From assembly GCA_016180845.1 (NCBI GenBank), contig JACPAK010000005.1:43125-107124 (forward strand): DNA of 64,000 bases. Reading direction: 5' to 3'. Within the stretch, counting starts at the first letter, position 1. Each line of letters begins with the position of its first letter. The DNA comes from Deltaproteobacteria bacterium (GTDB taxonomy: Bacteria; UBA10199; JACPAL01). Both the position numbers and the translations under genes were made by a program. Below the pieces are notes generated by a model, which was not told where the DNA came from, searched no databases, and was given only the letters and a program-made list of their open reading frames with translations. Of this stretch, positions 26,793 through 37,421 are shown one piece after another.

Positions 26793-27542
26793 ATGTCGCT
26801 GAAAATTAGCTTTTTAGGCCACGCAACCGTTTTGATCGAATCCAATGGAGTAACCCTCCTGACCGATCCGGTTTTGAGCAATCGAATTTTTTGGCTCAAA
26901 AGGCAATCCCCTCTACCGATCAATCCCGGAGATCTCCCTCCACTTTCAGCGATCCTGATCTCTCATGCCCATTACGACCATCTCGATCTTCCTTCATTTA
27001 AGTACATCCCTTCTCGGGTTCCCGTAATTGTCCCACCGGAACTAAAAAAACTTGTTTCGAAAACATTGAAAAATCCGGTCATGGAACTCAAAACAGGAGA
27101 GACATTTTCAGTCGCAAAAGATCTCACTGTAAAAGCCTTTCCTGTCGCCCATTATGGGTTTCGAATCCTCCCATTTCGATACACCAAATGTAACGGCTAT
27201 CTCATCAATCTCAATGGACACAAAATCTTCTTCCCTGGCGACACCGCCTACCGGTCTGATTTTAAAGAGCTCACGTCAGAGGGGATTGACATGGCCCTGA
27301 TGCCGATCGGTTGCTACCAACCGGAGTGGTTCATGAAAAAGCGCCATATCAGTCCCGCGGAGGCGATTCAGATTTTCGAGGAGATTGAGGCGAAACAGAT
27401 GATCCCGATCCACTGGGGGACATTCCAACTCTCGACGGAACCGCTGAACGAACCGATCGAGTGGCTCGAAAGGCTGGTCGCCGAAAAAGGGATCGCGAAA
27501 AAGGTGCAGATCCTGAAACCGGGGGAATCCTTTCAAATGTAG
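26793..27542 (+). CDS. MBL-fold metal-dependent hydrolase (NAPE-PLD-like)
   Basis: 249 residues. Metal motif HAHYDHLD near residue 55, preceded by LGHATVLIES and LLTDPVL. Later GHKIFFPGDTAYRSDFKEL, LMPIGCYQPEWFM, HISPAEAIQIF and IPIHWGTF are typical of the NAPE-PLD/UlaG-like branch. It probably hydrolyses a phosphodiester or similar lipid-linked bond; substrate unknown. It starts 1 nt after the 23-nt right-hand repeat of the element upstream. Confidence 0.9.
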   Translation: MSLKISFLGHATVLIESNGVTLLTDPVLSNRIFWLKRQSPLPINPGDLPPLSAILISHAHYDHLDLPSFKYIPSRVPVIVPPELKKLVSKTLKNPVMELKTGETFSVAKDLTVKAFPVAHYGFRILPFRYTKCNGYLINLNGHKIFFPGDTAYRSDFKELTSEGIDMALMPIGCYQPEWFMKKRHISPAEAIQIFEEIEAKQMIPIHWGTFQLSTEPLNEPIEWLERLVAEKGIAKKVQILKPGESFQM

Positions 27543-27629
27543 CAACATTCCTTCACCCCCTCCGAAGGAATCAACAGGTAGGCATGATTTTCATTCCCAG
27601 GCGGAATGAAATAAGATATGGGGTGACGT

Positions 27630-28409
27630 ATGGCTGATGTCACAGCAGGGGATGTGGCACGCGCTGCCTTCGCGTCAGTTTGGACCGATCATCTCGGCTC
27701 CCATCACCTTGATGGGATCAATCATGCCTCCCTTGCCCTGTCCGGTGGAAGTCCAGAGTTAGTCGAAAAAGGGGCGGTATACCTATCCACCCATCTTCAG
27801 CATCAGGGTCGTCATGGACAATATCGATGGATCTTCCATCTCTTCACCGATCCTGACAAAAGGGCTGCCGATCTGGTGGCCGGGATCCGATACCACCTTG
27901 CCGTCCATCAGACCTATCGGGTGAATCTGCTGACTCAGATCCATCGACCAATCGTCGATGGCACTACCCTTTTAGGCGAACTCGATACCGCCTTGGATAA
28001 CCTGCGGGCAAGTTGGAGGGCGCTGTTTGGACTTTGTGGTAGCGCCCCTGCAATTGCCGATCAGCAACTCGCCGCCTTTCGCAAGGTCTTGAATGTCCAA
28101 GATATTGACGATCTTTCAGAAAGAGTCGTCGCCCGAAGTCTGGGACCCGATGAAATCGGCAAACTAGGGGAAAATGTCTTTGCGCGCCTCTATAGAGACT
28201 GGTTGCATCTCGCCACCCTCTGTCGAACGGAAGAGGTCATTGCTGGTGCGTCAGCTCAGACCCCAGGGGTTCTGTGTGGCCAACGCTACTTTGATCCTGT
28301 CTTTCGTGCGGGAATCCTGAGATTAATCGGTCCGATCGCGTTGGGAGTCGCCTTTTTGATGGGTGGATTTCACCTCCTGAAATCCAATTCCACTGAATTG
28401 ACAACCTAA
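27630..28409 (+). CDS. Hypothetical protein with C-terminal membrane anchor
   Basis: 259 residues, no family recognised. The body is helical and His/Arg/Leu-rich, with a single hydrophobic stretch near the end (IALGVAFLMGGFHLL), so it may be a tail-anchored inner-membrane protein. No signal peptide. It stands alone between the MBL gene and the TPP riboswitch. Codon use resembles its neighbours. Confidence 0.6.
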   Translation: MADVTAGDVARAAFASVWTDHLGSHHLDGINHASLALSGGSPELVEKGAVYLSTHLQHQGRHGQYRWIFHLFTDPDKRAADLVAGIRYHLAVHQTYRVNLLTQIHRPIVDGTTLLGELDTALDNLRASWRALFGLCGSAPAIADQQLAAFRKVLNVQDIDDLSERVVARSLGPDEIGKLGENVFARLYRDWLHLATLCRTEEVIAGASAQTPGVLCGQRYFDPVFRAGILRLIGPIALGVAFLMGGFHLLKSNSTELTT

Positions 28410-28433
28410 TCTGCTTTTGTTACCACGTGAACG

Positions 28434-28607
28434 TCTTTACAGGGGTGCCCTGAGCGATCCGCCTGAGGCGGAGAGTCGAAGGGCTGAGATGATACCCTTT
28501 GAACCTGTTAGAGCCTCTTAGCGAGGAGCAAAAGCAACGAGCTTAGAGGCTCTTATTCCGCCAAAGCTTTAGCGAAGGCGGAACCGGGTAATGCCGGCGT
28601 AGGGAGG
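28434..28607 (+). promoter_or_regulatory. TPP (THI-box) riboswitch with two hairpin insertions, upstream of thiS
   Basis: Conserved blocks are in order: ACAGGGGTGCCC (from 28440), GGGCTGAGATGATACCC, GAACCTG (28501-28507), CCGGGTAATGCCGGCG and GTAGGGA, with TCTTTAC and GTAGGGA closing P1. The P3 end carries a palindrome with CCGCC-TGA-GGCGG. Between GAACCTG and CCGGGTAATG, where about 3 nt are usual, there are 76 nt forming two hairpins (28511-28552 and 28556-28583). The SD AGGGAGG (28601-28607) overlaps the closing P1 strand, so ligand binding should repress thiS translation. Confidence 0.92.
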
Positions 28608-28613
28608 CCAAGA

Positions 28614-28817
28614 GTGATATCGGTCCAAATCAATGGGGAAGAAAAACAAATCGAGAGTCAGCAAACTGTTCAAAAACTCCTCGAGTTCTTGAGAATTAAA
28701 AATCAAGCTGTCGCTGTTGCGATCAATAACGAGATCGTACCTAACTCTGAAGTCATTACACGAGAGATTCATGAAGGGGATCGCATCGAAGTTGTACGAC
28801 CTGTGGGGGGGGGATAA
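28614..28817 (+). CDS. thiS: Sulfur carrier protein ThiS
   Basis: 67 residues starting at GTG (28614), 6 nt after an AGGGAGG site that lies in the riboswitch. Ubiquitin-like: VQINGEEKQIESQQTVQKLLEFL, VAVAINNEIVPNSE, HEGDRIEVVRPVGGG. The C-terminal Gly-Gly is adenylated and thiolated to deliver sulfur to ThiG for the thiazole ring. One extra Gly is present. ThiF is not in the window. Confidence 0.93.
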   Translation: MISVQINGEEKQIESQQTVQKLLEFLRIKNQAVAVAINNEIVPNSEVITREIHEGDRIEVVRPVGGG

Positions 28818-28818
28818 C

Positions 28819-28870
28819 AATCCCCCCCTCGGTCCCCCTCTTTGACAAAGAGGGGGAAGGGGGAGATTTT
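28819..28870 (+). repeat. CTTTGACAAAG-type palindrome between thiS and thiG
   Basis: An 11-bp perfect stem CCCCCTCTTTG-A-CAAAGAGGGGG (28834-28856), flanked by AATCCCCCC and GGGGGAGATTTT. It fills the whole thiS-thiG gap, and its GGGGGAGA end is the only plausible ribosome-binding site for thiG. Confidence 0.88.
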
Positions 28871-28874
28871 AAAA

Positions 28875-29657
28875 ATGAAAAAAGATATTCTTCTCATTGC
28901 AGACAAATCCTTCTCCAGTCGCTTATTGGTTGGCACCGGCAAATTCCCATCCGGTGAGGTGATGAGAGAGAGTCTCGAGGCCTCAGGGACGGAAATTATC
29001 ACGGTGGCCCTTCGACGCATCGATATCGCCCAGCCGGAGAAAGATATCCTGAGATTTATCGATCGAAACCGATTCACCCTCCTCCCGAATACCTCAGGGG
29101 CACGGGACTCCAAGGAGGCGATCCTCCTCGCCCATCTCGCCCGCGAGGCAGGACTTGGGAAATGGCTGAAGCTCGAGGTGATTCCAGATCCACAGTATCT
29201 CCTGCCGGATCCAATTGAAACATTGAAGGCGGCTGAACAGCTCGTCCAGGAAGGTTTTGTGGTCTTTCCCTACATCCATGCCGATCCGGTCCTTGCGCAC
29301 AGGCTGGCGGACATTGGCTGCCCCACTGTCATGCCTCTCGCCGCACCGATCGGTTCGGGTAGAGGGCTCAAGATGCGCGAGGCGATTCGAATCATTATCG
29401 AACAGGCGACAGTGCCTGTTATTGTTGATGCCGGTCTCGGTTCCCCCTCACACGCCTGTGAGGCGATGGAGATGGGGGCCGATGCCGTATTAGTGAACAC
29501 CGCCATTGCTACCGCCGAGGATCCGATCGCCATGGCAGAGGCGTTTCGGCTCGGCGTAGAGGCCGGAAGAAAAGGCTTTCTCGCAGGGAAAGCGGAAGAA
29601 AAATTAAAAGCAGAAGCATCCAGTCCACTGCAGGGAGTGATTTATGGCACTTCATGA
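28875..29657 (+). CDS. thiG: Thiazole synthase ThiG
   Basis: 260 residues from the ATG at 28875. Condenses DXP, dehydroglycine and ThiS-thiocarboxylate into the thiazole phosphate. Seen: [47 protein letters not shown], the lysine in [70 protein letters not shown]. An earlier in-frame TTG lies inside the repeat and is rejected. It overlaps thiH by 14 nt. Confidence 0.95.
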   Translation: MKKDILLIADKSFSSRLLVGTGKFPSGEVMRESLEASGTEIITVALRRIDIAQPEKDILRFIDRNRFTLLPNTSGARDSKEAILLAHLAREAGLGKWLKLEVIPDPQYLLPDPIETLKAAEQLVQEGFVVFPYIHADPVLAHRLADIGCPTVMPLAAPIGSGRGLKMREAIRIIIEQATVPVIVDAGLGSPSHACEAMEMGADAVLVNTAIATAEDPIAMAEAFRLGVEAGRKGFLAGKAEEKLKAEASSPLQGVIYGTS

Positions 29658-30648
29658 AAAATCTCCCCCTTCCCCCTCTTTGTCAAAGAGGGGGACCGAG
29701 GGGGGGATTTTGGAACAGGCAGGAAGACTCACCCGTCAGCGCTTTGGCCGCACGATCCAGCTCTATGCGCCCCTCTATCTCTCCAATGAATGCATCGATA
29801 TTTGCCGATATTGTGGCTTCAGTCTGGAAAACAAGATTACACGAAAGACCCTTTCGGTCGATGACACAGTTCGAGAGGCGGAGCACCTCCTCAACCAAGG
29901 ATTCAAACACCTCCTCCTCGTCTCCGGGGAACATCCCCGCATCGTCTCTCCCAAATATCTGAAGGAAATCGCAAACCACTTGAAACCAAAGCTGGCCTCG
30001 CTCTCTATCGAAGTGGCCCCTTTTGTAGAAGACGATTATCGGGAACTCGTGCAGGCAGGGGTCGATGGCGTGGTGATTTATCAGGAGACCTATGATCAAA
30101 AACGGTATCAGGAGGTGCATCTCGCAGGCCCCAAAAAGAGCTTTGAGCGACGCCTACAGGCCCCTGAGAATGCCGCCCGCGCAGGTGTCCGACGAATCGG
30201 CATGGGAATTCTCGTCGGCCTTTCTGACTGGCAGGAAGACCTGGCGCGATTGATCCAACATATTCGTGACATGAAGAAAAAATATTGGCAGACGGAGTTT
30301 ACGATCAGTCTTCCGCGACTCCGTCCCTGTGCCAGTGACTATGAGGCCCCCTCTCCTGTCTCTAATGAGAAGTATCTTCAAATGATCTGTCTCGTTCGGC
30401 TCGCACTGCCAGATGTCGGTATCGTCCTGTCAACGCGCGAATCATCCGAATTCCGAGACCAACTGATTTCTGTCGGTGTCACTCATATGAGCGCCGGCTC
30501 CCGAACAGAGCCAGGGGGGTATCTGAACCCGAAAGAGGCGGAAGAACAATTCAGGATCGAAGATAAGCGAACGGCAGATGAGGTCGCTGCAGCGATCTCT
30601 TCACGAGGATATGAACCGGTCTGGAAGGATTGGGAGAATATACTATAG
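29644..30648 (+). CDS. thiH: 2-iminoacetate (dehydroglycine) synthase ThiH with repeat-replaced N-terminus
   Basis: 334 residues; radical SAM enzyme that cleaves tyrosine to give dehydroglycine for ThiG. The cluster motif is CIDICRYC (CxxxCxxC) in [56 protein letters not shown] and EPGGYL match the family. E. coli ThiH has about 55 residues before RLTRQRFG; here only about 27 are present, and residues 6-22 ([17 protein letters not shown]) are encoded by the palindromic repeat. The barrel is intact, so activity is likely. Confidence 0.92.
   Translation: MALHEKSPPSPSLSKRGTEGGILEQAGRLTRQRFGRTIQLYAPLYLSNECIDICRYCGFSLENKITRKTLSVDDTVREAEHLLNQGFKHLLLVSGEHPRIVSPKYLKEIANHLKPKLASLSIEVAPFVEDDYRELVQAGVDGVVIYQETYDQKRYQEVHLAGPKKSFERRLQAPENAARAGVRRIGMGILVGLSDWQEDLARLIQHIRDMKKKYWQTEFTISLPRLRPCASDYEAPSPVSNEKYLQMICLVRLALPDVGIVLSTRESSEFRDQLISVGVTHMSAGSRTEPGGYLNPKEAEEQFRIEDKRTADEVAAAISSRGYEPVWKDWENIL
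29659..29711 (-). repeat. CTTTGACAAAG-type palindrome inside thiH (inverted relative to the copy before thiG)
   Basis: CCCCCTCTTTG-T-CAAAGAGGGGG (29672-29694) flanked by AAATCTCCCCC and GGGGGGATTTT. It encodes the N-terminal [15 protein letters not shown] stretch of ThiH. The loop base and the order of flanks are the reverse complement of the copy at 28819. Confidence 0.88.
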
Positions 30649-33070
<2,422 letters not shown>

Positions 33071-33074
<4 letters not shown>

Positions 33075-34036
33075 ATGACGAAGGAAAAATCCACTATCTG
33101 AAACGAGGGCCCGGAGAATCCTGGGAGGAGTTGGCCCGCCGTCTTGAAACTCGCCTTTCTGAATTAGAAAAAGAATTGGGGCACCATCCTCGAAAGGAAA
33201 AAACCCCGGCCCTCAAGCTCCTCAAAACCTTCTGGTTCGGGGATGAAAACGAACCGGTTGAGTACGATGAGTTTGGTCGGGATATCAATTTTGTCAAAAA
33301 GGTGAAACCTCTCTTCGACTTTCTTTATTACAATTATTGGAGGGTCCGTGTTCAGGGGGTCAAAAATGTCCCTTCGGAGGGACGCGGTCTCATCGTTGCG
33401 AATCACTCAGGAACCCTCCCCTACGATGGCGCGATGATCGGTCTCGCTGTCCATAATGATCACCCGGTGAGACGTGATGTCCGCTTCCTTGTCGAAGATT
33501 TTGTCTATCACTTCCCCTTCCTCGGGACATTCATGTACCGAATCGGCGGGGTGCGTGCCTGTCAGGAAAATGCCGAGAGACTTTTGAGGGAAAACCATCT
33601 CGTGACCGTCTTCCCGGAAGGGATCAAGGGGATCGGGAAGCATTTCAAAAACCGCTATCAATTACAGCGATTCGGCCGGGCCGGTTTTATCAAGCTGGCG
33701 TTAAAGACAGGAAGCCCACTGATTCCAACAGCAGTCATCGGTGCTGAGGAGATCCACCCCATGATCTACAAGTCAACGATCCTGGCAAGACCTCTGGGGG
33801 TTCCGTATCTGCCTGTCACACCAACCCTCCCGCTGCTGGGACCGTTGGGATTGATCCCGCTCCCCTCGAAGTGGTCAATCTACTTCGGAGAACCCTTTGA
33901 TTTTCACAAGACCTACGGTCCTGATGCGGTGAATGATCAACTCCTGATCAATCGTCTCTCTGAAGAGGTCCGGCAGAAAATCCAGGAGATGGTGATTGAA
34001 GGGTTGAAACAAAGACGGTCGACCTGGTTTGGATAA
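33071..34036 (+). CDS. PlsC-like 1-acylglycerol-3-phosphate acyltransferase family protein
   Basis: 321 residues. Acyltransferase block 1 reads VANHSGTLPYDG, the variant seen in a lysophospholipid acyltransferase subgroup where His and Asp are further apart than in HxxxxD; FPEG (in VTVFPEGIKGIGK) and PLIPTAVIGAEEI match the later blocks. The first 75 residues are a charged N-terminal region. Its end overlaps the convergent hypothetical gene by 89 nt. It likely acylates a lysophospholipid or similar acceptor. Confidence 0.88.
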
Positions 34037-34991
34037 TCAGATCTGTCATCGCGCCCAGAATCAGGGTCAGGGCACCTATCGCAAGAAACGAGCCTCCCCG
34101 TGGAGAAAAACTCTTCCGACCCGAGGTGATCCCCCCCTTCGGGACACCGGAACTAACTCTCATCTGAAAGGTCTTCTTGACCTCGCCGAAGGCGGCATCA
34201 ACACCTTCTATAGGCACCGGTGCCTCTCCAGTCAGGATTCGCAAAAGGGGCCGACTCCCAGTTCTCTGACAAAGCTCATCAATGGCCGAACCATGACACT
34301 CCAGTCCCCCCCTTGCCAGTTGGGCTGAAACCTCTGAACTTTCAACAATCCTCCCGCCGACAATTCCTACAGGTGATTGAGCCCTCGTTAAAAAGGGACC
34401 AGGAGAATAAACCAGCCCTCCCATTGACCTATCATAATAGAGATGATTACCACCGCGAGCGAAATCCTGAAAACCTATGGCATCTATTCCACTGGGACAA
34501 TGTCTAGACCATCTCCAATCGGCACTTACATGTGTATAGGGACTGCGGAAACCGGCAGAAGAATCATAGATCCTCCAGTGATTGAACCTGTCCTTTCCCG
34601 ATTTATCCCGAGGGGTATAGAGTCCCTCACCAAAAACCCTCCTTAAGAACCCCTGATCACGATGACGTTCCATGCTTACCAAAAAATCCCGCTCGGTGTG
34701 TCCCCTGATAAATGAATTGACCTCCAGGCGTAGGGCCGGGGGGAGCGAATTCCCCTGGACAAAGTTTCTCGGGACCGGGCTCCCATCCTCAAAAAAACCG
34801 GCTGTCATCTTGTAACTCTGTTGCTCCGCAAATTCTTCAAAATAGAGCTGTGCACTTCCACCCCTTCCGGGCACCGTCCCGGCAGGCGTCTCAAGGGTGA
34901 CATTATCCAGGTGAACATTTCCCCACCCCAAGTATTTGCCTATCTCGCAAAGTAAAAGTGCCGCCTCTGCAATTGTTATCGGTGCCCTCAA
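33948..34991 (-). CDS. Hypothetical protein, C-terminal membrane segment
   Basis: 347 residues beginning at a TTG preceded by a near-ideal AGGAGG five to six nucleotides upstream, which supports the start. No family recognised. The middle is rich in Arg, Gly and aromatic residues; a hydrophobic helix (GSFLAIGALTLILGAMTDLII) lies about 25 residues from the C-terminus. The last 89 nt overlap the acyltransferase gene end, unusually long for a convergent pair, but the strong RBS argues it is real. Confidence 0.6.
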   Translation of the reverse strand: MRAPITIAEAALLLCEIGKYLGWGNVHLDNVTLETPAGTVPGRGGSAQLYFEEFAEQQSYKMTAGFFEDGSPVPRNFVQGNSLPPALRLEVNSFIRGHTERDFLVSMERHRDQGFLRRVFGEGLYTPRDKSGKDRFNHWRIYDSSAGFRSPYTHVSADWRWSRHCPSGIDAIGFQDFARGGNHLYYDRSMGGLVYSPGPFLTRAQSPVGIVGGRIVESSEVSAQLARGGLECHGSAIDELCQRTGSRPLLRILTGEAPVPIEGVDAAFGEVKKTFQMRVSSGVPKGGITSGRKSFSPRGGSFLAIGALTLILGAMTDLIIQTRSTVFVSTLQSPSPGFSAGPLQRDD

Positions 34992-35091
34992 GGAAACCTC
35001 CTAGTGATGTCTCACAAACGTTATCGTCTCTCGGAGGGAAAAGTTACTTGTGTACGCAAAAAAATCGTACCCTGTCTGGGTACAGAAGAGA

Positions 35092-36477
35092 TTAAATCAC
35101 AAACCTTCTGTCTTTTTTGACCGCATCAATCGCTTGGCGTTGTTTATCAAACCCCGCAGCCCCCATAAGCCCCTGGATGTAATTCTTGATCTTCTCAACA
35201 CCCGGTTGATCGAAAGGATTAATATCGTACAGGGCGCCTGTAAAAACAGTTTCCACCTCTCCCAGATACAAGAGCTGTCCGATCGTGTCCGACGTCACCT
35301 CCTTCATCGTCAACGTCAGATTGGGACACCCAGCATCGCAGAGGGCCGCTTCCGTCGCCTGTCTTTGAATCTTCAGCAAGCTATCGACCGCTTTTCCCCC
35401 TAAAATGGAGAGTTCCGGATGCGAATCATAGGCACTTGGAATCTTTAGCGCAACGCCGGCATGCTCCACAGCCAGAAAGGTCACCGTCTTGTCTCGAGGG
35501 CCCTCGAGGTAAAGTTGGAGTTGGGAATGCTGATCAATAGAACCTTCGACCCTTACCGGCGTAATCCCGGCACGGATCTCCTCGCCTCTTAGCGAAACCC
35601 GTTTTCCCAAACTTTCGGCCCAGAGCTGGGCAAACCAGCTGGTATAACTTCTGAGCCGGTCATCATAAGGCATGAGAACACGAATTCCCCTCCCCTTCTT
35701 TTTGGCAACCAGGTAATGAAGAACCGCCGACATCATGGCAGGATTGATCCAGACATCCCCTTTCTCACACCTCTCATCCATACGCCTTGCCCCCGAGAGC
35801 AGTGATTTGACCTCGATGCCGACACAGGCAGCCGGCAAGAGTCCCACTGTTGAGAGAACTGAATAACGTCCCCCCACTCCCGGAGGGACAGGGAAGGTCT
35901 CGATTTTTTCTTTCTCGGCAATCTCACGCAGTGGACCACGATTCGGATCGGTAATAAAAAGAACGCCCTTGCGATACCCCATCTCCCCGACCCCCTCAAT
36001 CATCCATTGTCTGAAAAAAAGGAAGGCGGCGAGTGTCTCGATCGTCTTCCCTGATTTGCTCACCACAATCATGAAAGTCTTATCCGGGGAAAGGGTGTCT
36101 GTGAGCTGTTTCCATCTTAAGGGATGCAGATCCTCGATAATCTCCAGTCTCATCCTGTTTGAAGAACCTTGCTTGGCGAGCGAATCAATAAGACAGGCCG
36201 CACCCAAAGACGACCCCCCTGTCCCCAGAAGGAGAACGGTCTCATAGCGTGATCGGATTTCATTAGCCCTTGTGGTGATACGGTCCAGCAACCCCTCTTG
36301 ATAGGGAAGATCCCGAAACGGAAGCTGGCCAAGCTTTCTTAAATCAACAAGTCCCTTGAAAGTCTGTCTCAACGTGTCTGAGAGCGCCTCAATCTCGTCA
36401 GGGTCAATCCCCTCAGGACCGATCCGATCGGCCAGCATATTATTAAAATCGAGCGCTATTTCTGAATGAAGTGGCAT
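35092..36477 (-). CDS. pgi: Glucose-6-phosphate isomerase
   Basis: 461 residues. Interconverts glucose-6-P and fructose-6-P. Seen: LLGTGGSSLGA, MIVVSKSGKTIETLA, PPGVGGRYSVLSTVGLLPAA, the DQHSQLQLYLEGP segment and SILGGKAVDSLLKIQ near the C-terminus. Shorter than E. coli Pgi (549), as in many bacteria. The lipoprotein gene 3 nt upstream is on the same strand. Confidence 0.95.
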   Translation of the reverse strand: MPLHSEIALDFNNMLADRIGPEGIDPDEIEALSDTLRQTFKGLVDLRKLGQLPFRDLPYQEGLLDRITTRANEIRSRYETVLLLGTGGSSLGAACLIDSLAKQGSSNRMRLEIIEDLHPLRWKQLTDTLSPDKTFMIVVSKSGKTIETLAAFLFFRQWMIEGVGEMGYRKGVLFITDPNRGPLREIAEKEKIETFPVPPGVGGRYSVLSTVGLLPAACVGIEVKSLLSGARRMDERCEKGDVWINPAMMSAVLHYLVAKKKGRGIRVLMPYDDRLRSYTSWFAQLWAESLGKRVSLRGEEIRAGITPVRVEGSIDQHSQLQLYLEGPRDKTVTFLAVEHAGVALKIPSAYDSHPELSILGGKAVDSLLKIQRQATEAALCDAGCPNLTLTMKEVTSDTIGQLLYLGEVETVFTGALYDINPFDQPGVEKIKNYIQGLMGAAGFDKQRQAIDAVKKDRRFVI

Positions 36478-36480
36478 GGT

Positions 36481-36891
36481 TTATTTTGCGCAAATAACTG
36501 TGTAGGAGGCAGTACAGCTTTTTTCAGTCGGTTGAACCTCTGCCCTCTCTTGAACGAGCGTCTTGCAGGTCACGACAGCGGTCGTTTTATTCACGGCGAC
36601 TCGCTGAGATAAGGCGCTACCGGAGACCGAGGCCAAGGCGGCGGTAAAGACACACTGCTCGGCGGTAAAACCGGTCGGCAATGTGATCTTATCTCCGTCT
36701 GCAATAAAACCGGCCTCCGCACCGATATTTCCGGTAGTATCTGTAACCGCCGATTTAAAAACAAGTTCGTCAGAGGAATCTGAAATTTCGGCGGGTGCGA
36801 CCTCCTCTTCTGGCTCCGCACCGGTGCAGGAGAAAAGCACTATAATTATCAGGAGGCTGAAGAACCTTTTCACAAGGGAATCAATAAACAC
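36481..36891 (-). CDS. Small lipoprotein
   Basis: 136 residues. A leader FFSLLIIIVLFSC ends in the lipobox LFSC with the lipid-anchor cysteine followed by TGAEPEEEVAPAE. The mature part is short, acidic and contains four more cysteines (EQCVF, TCKTL, KSCTA, VICAK) that could form two disulfides. No family recognised. It precedes pgi by 3 nt. Confidence 0.75.
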   Translation of the reverse strand: MFIDSLVKRFFSLLIIIVLFSCTGAEPEEEVAPAEISDSSDELVFKSAVTDTTGNIGAEAGFIADGDKITLPTGFTAEQCVFTAALASVSGSALSQRVAVNKTTAVVTCKTLVQERAEVQPTEKSCTASYTVICAK

Positions 36892-37421
36892 TGAAAAAGA
36901 AAGTATCGCAACTTTTTTTTAGGAGATTAACCATGAACCCGTAAGAAGAGATCAATCATCATCTGAATCGTCTCCTCTGGGTTCAGAGGAACTGAACCCG
37001 ATGGACAGCAGCCGTCAATCCGACAAGGGCGAGATTTTCCGGTTTGCTAAAGATCCAATCCCTGAAGGTTGGTGGGTTGGGTCGAGAATCAAATAAATCA
37101 CATCGACAGTCATAACCCGGACCATAGGAATCGTCCTGTTTTGCTCAGATCGTGTGCAGATAACAGGGCTCGGGCATTGATCCAATATGTTCCAGGCATC
37201 AAAAAGCGAGGTCGACTGAGGCGAATCTTCCCCAGGCTGTCTTATTGCGGCCAGTTGTAATCCTAAACCCATAATATTCCTGTAAAAATCTTACAGGAGG
37301 GTTATCGGCAGCCAACAGAGATTGTTGCTTATTTGTGCCGCTCTATTCAAAAACACTACCAAAAAACTGCCAAAAAACCAGCAACCAAAAACTGTTCCCA
37401 TCGATAATATGTCCACAGAAA
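36892..37421. other. Intergenic region of about 530 nt without a supported gene
   Basis: Between the small lipoprotein and the coiled-coil gene, which are divergent. Short open frames exist (for example 37015-37272 minus) but their translations look random and have weak start context. A tract of C/A-rich sequence (37350-37400) precedes the coiled-coil gene. Promoters for both flanking genes should lie here; I cannot assign them. Confidence 0.5.

Noticed and set aside
37015..37272. 85-codon minus-strand frame in the gap before the coiled-coil gene
   Set aside because: The start context is only moderate (GGAATATT before the ATG) and the translation resembles nothing I know; too weak to call a gene.
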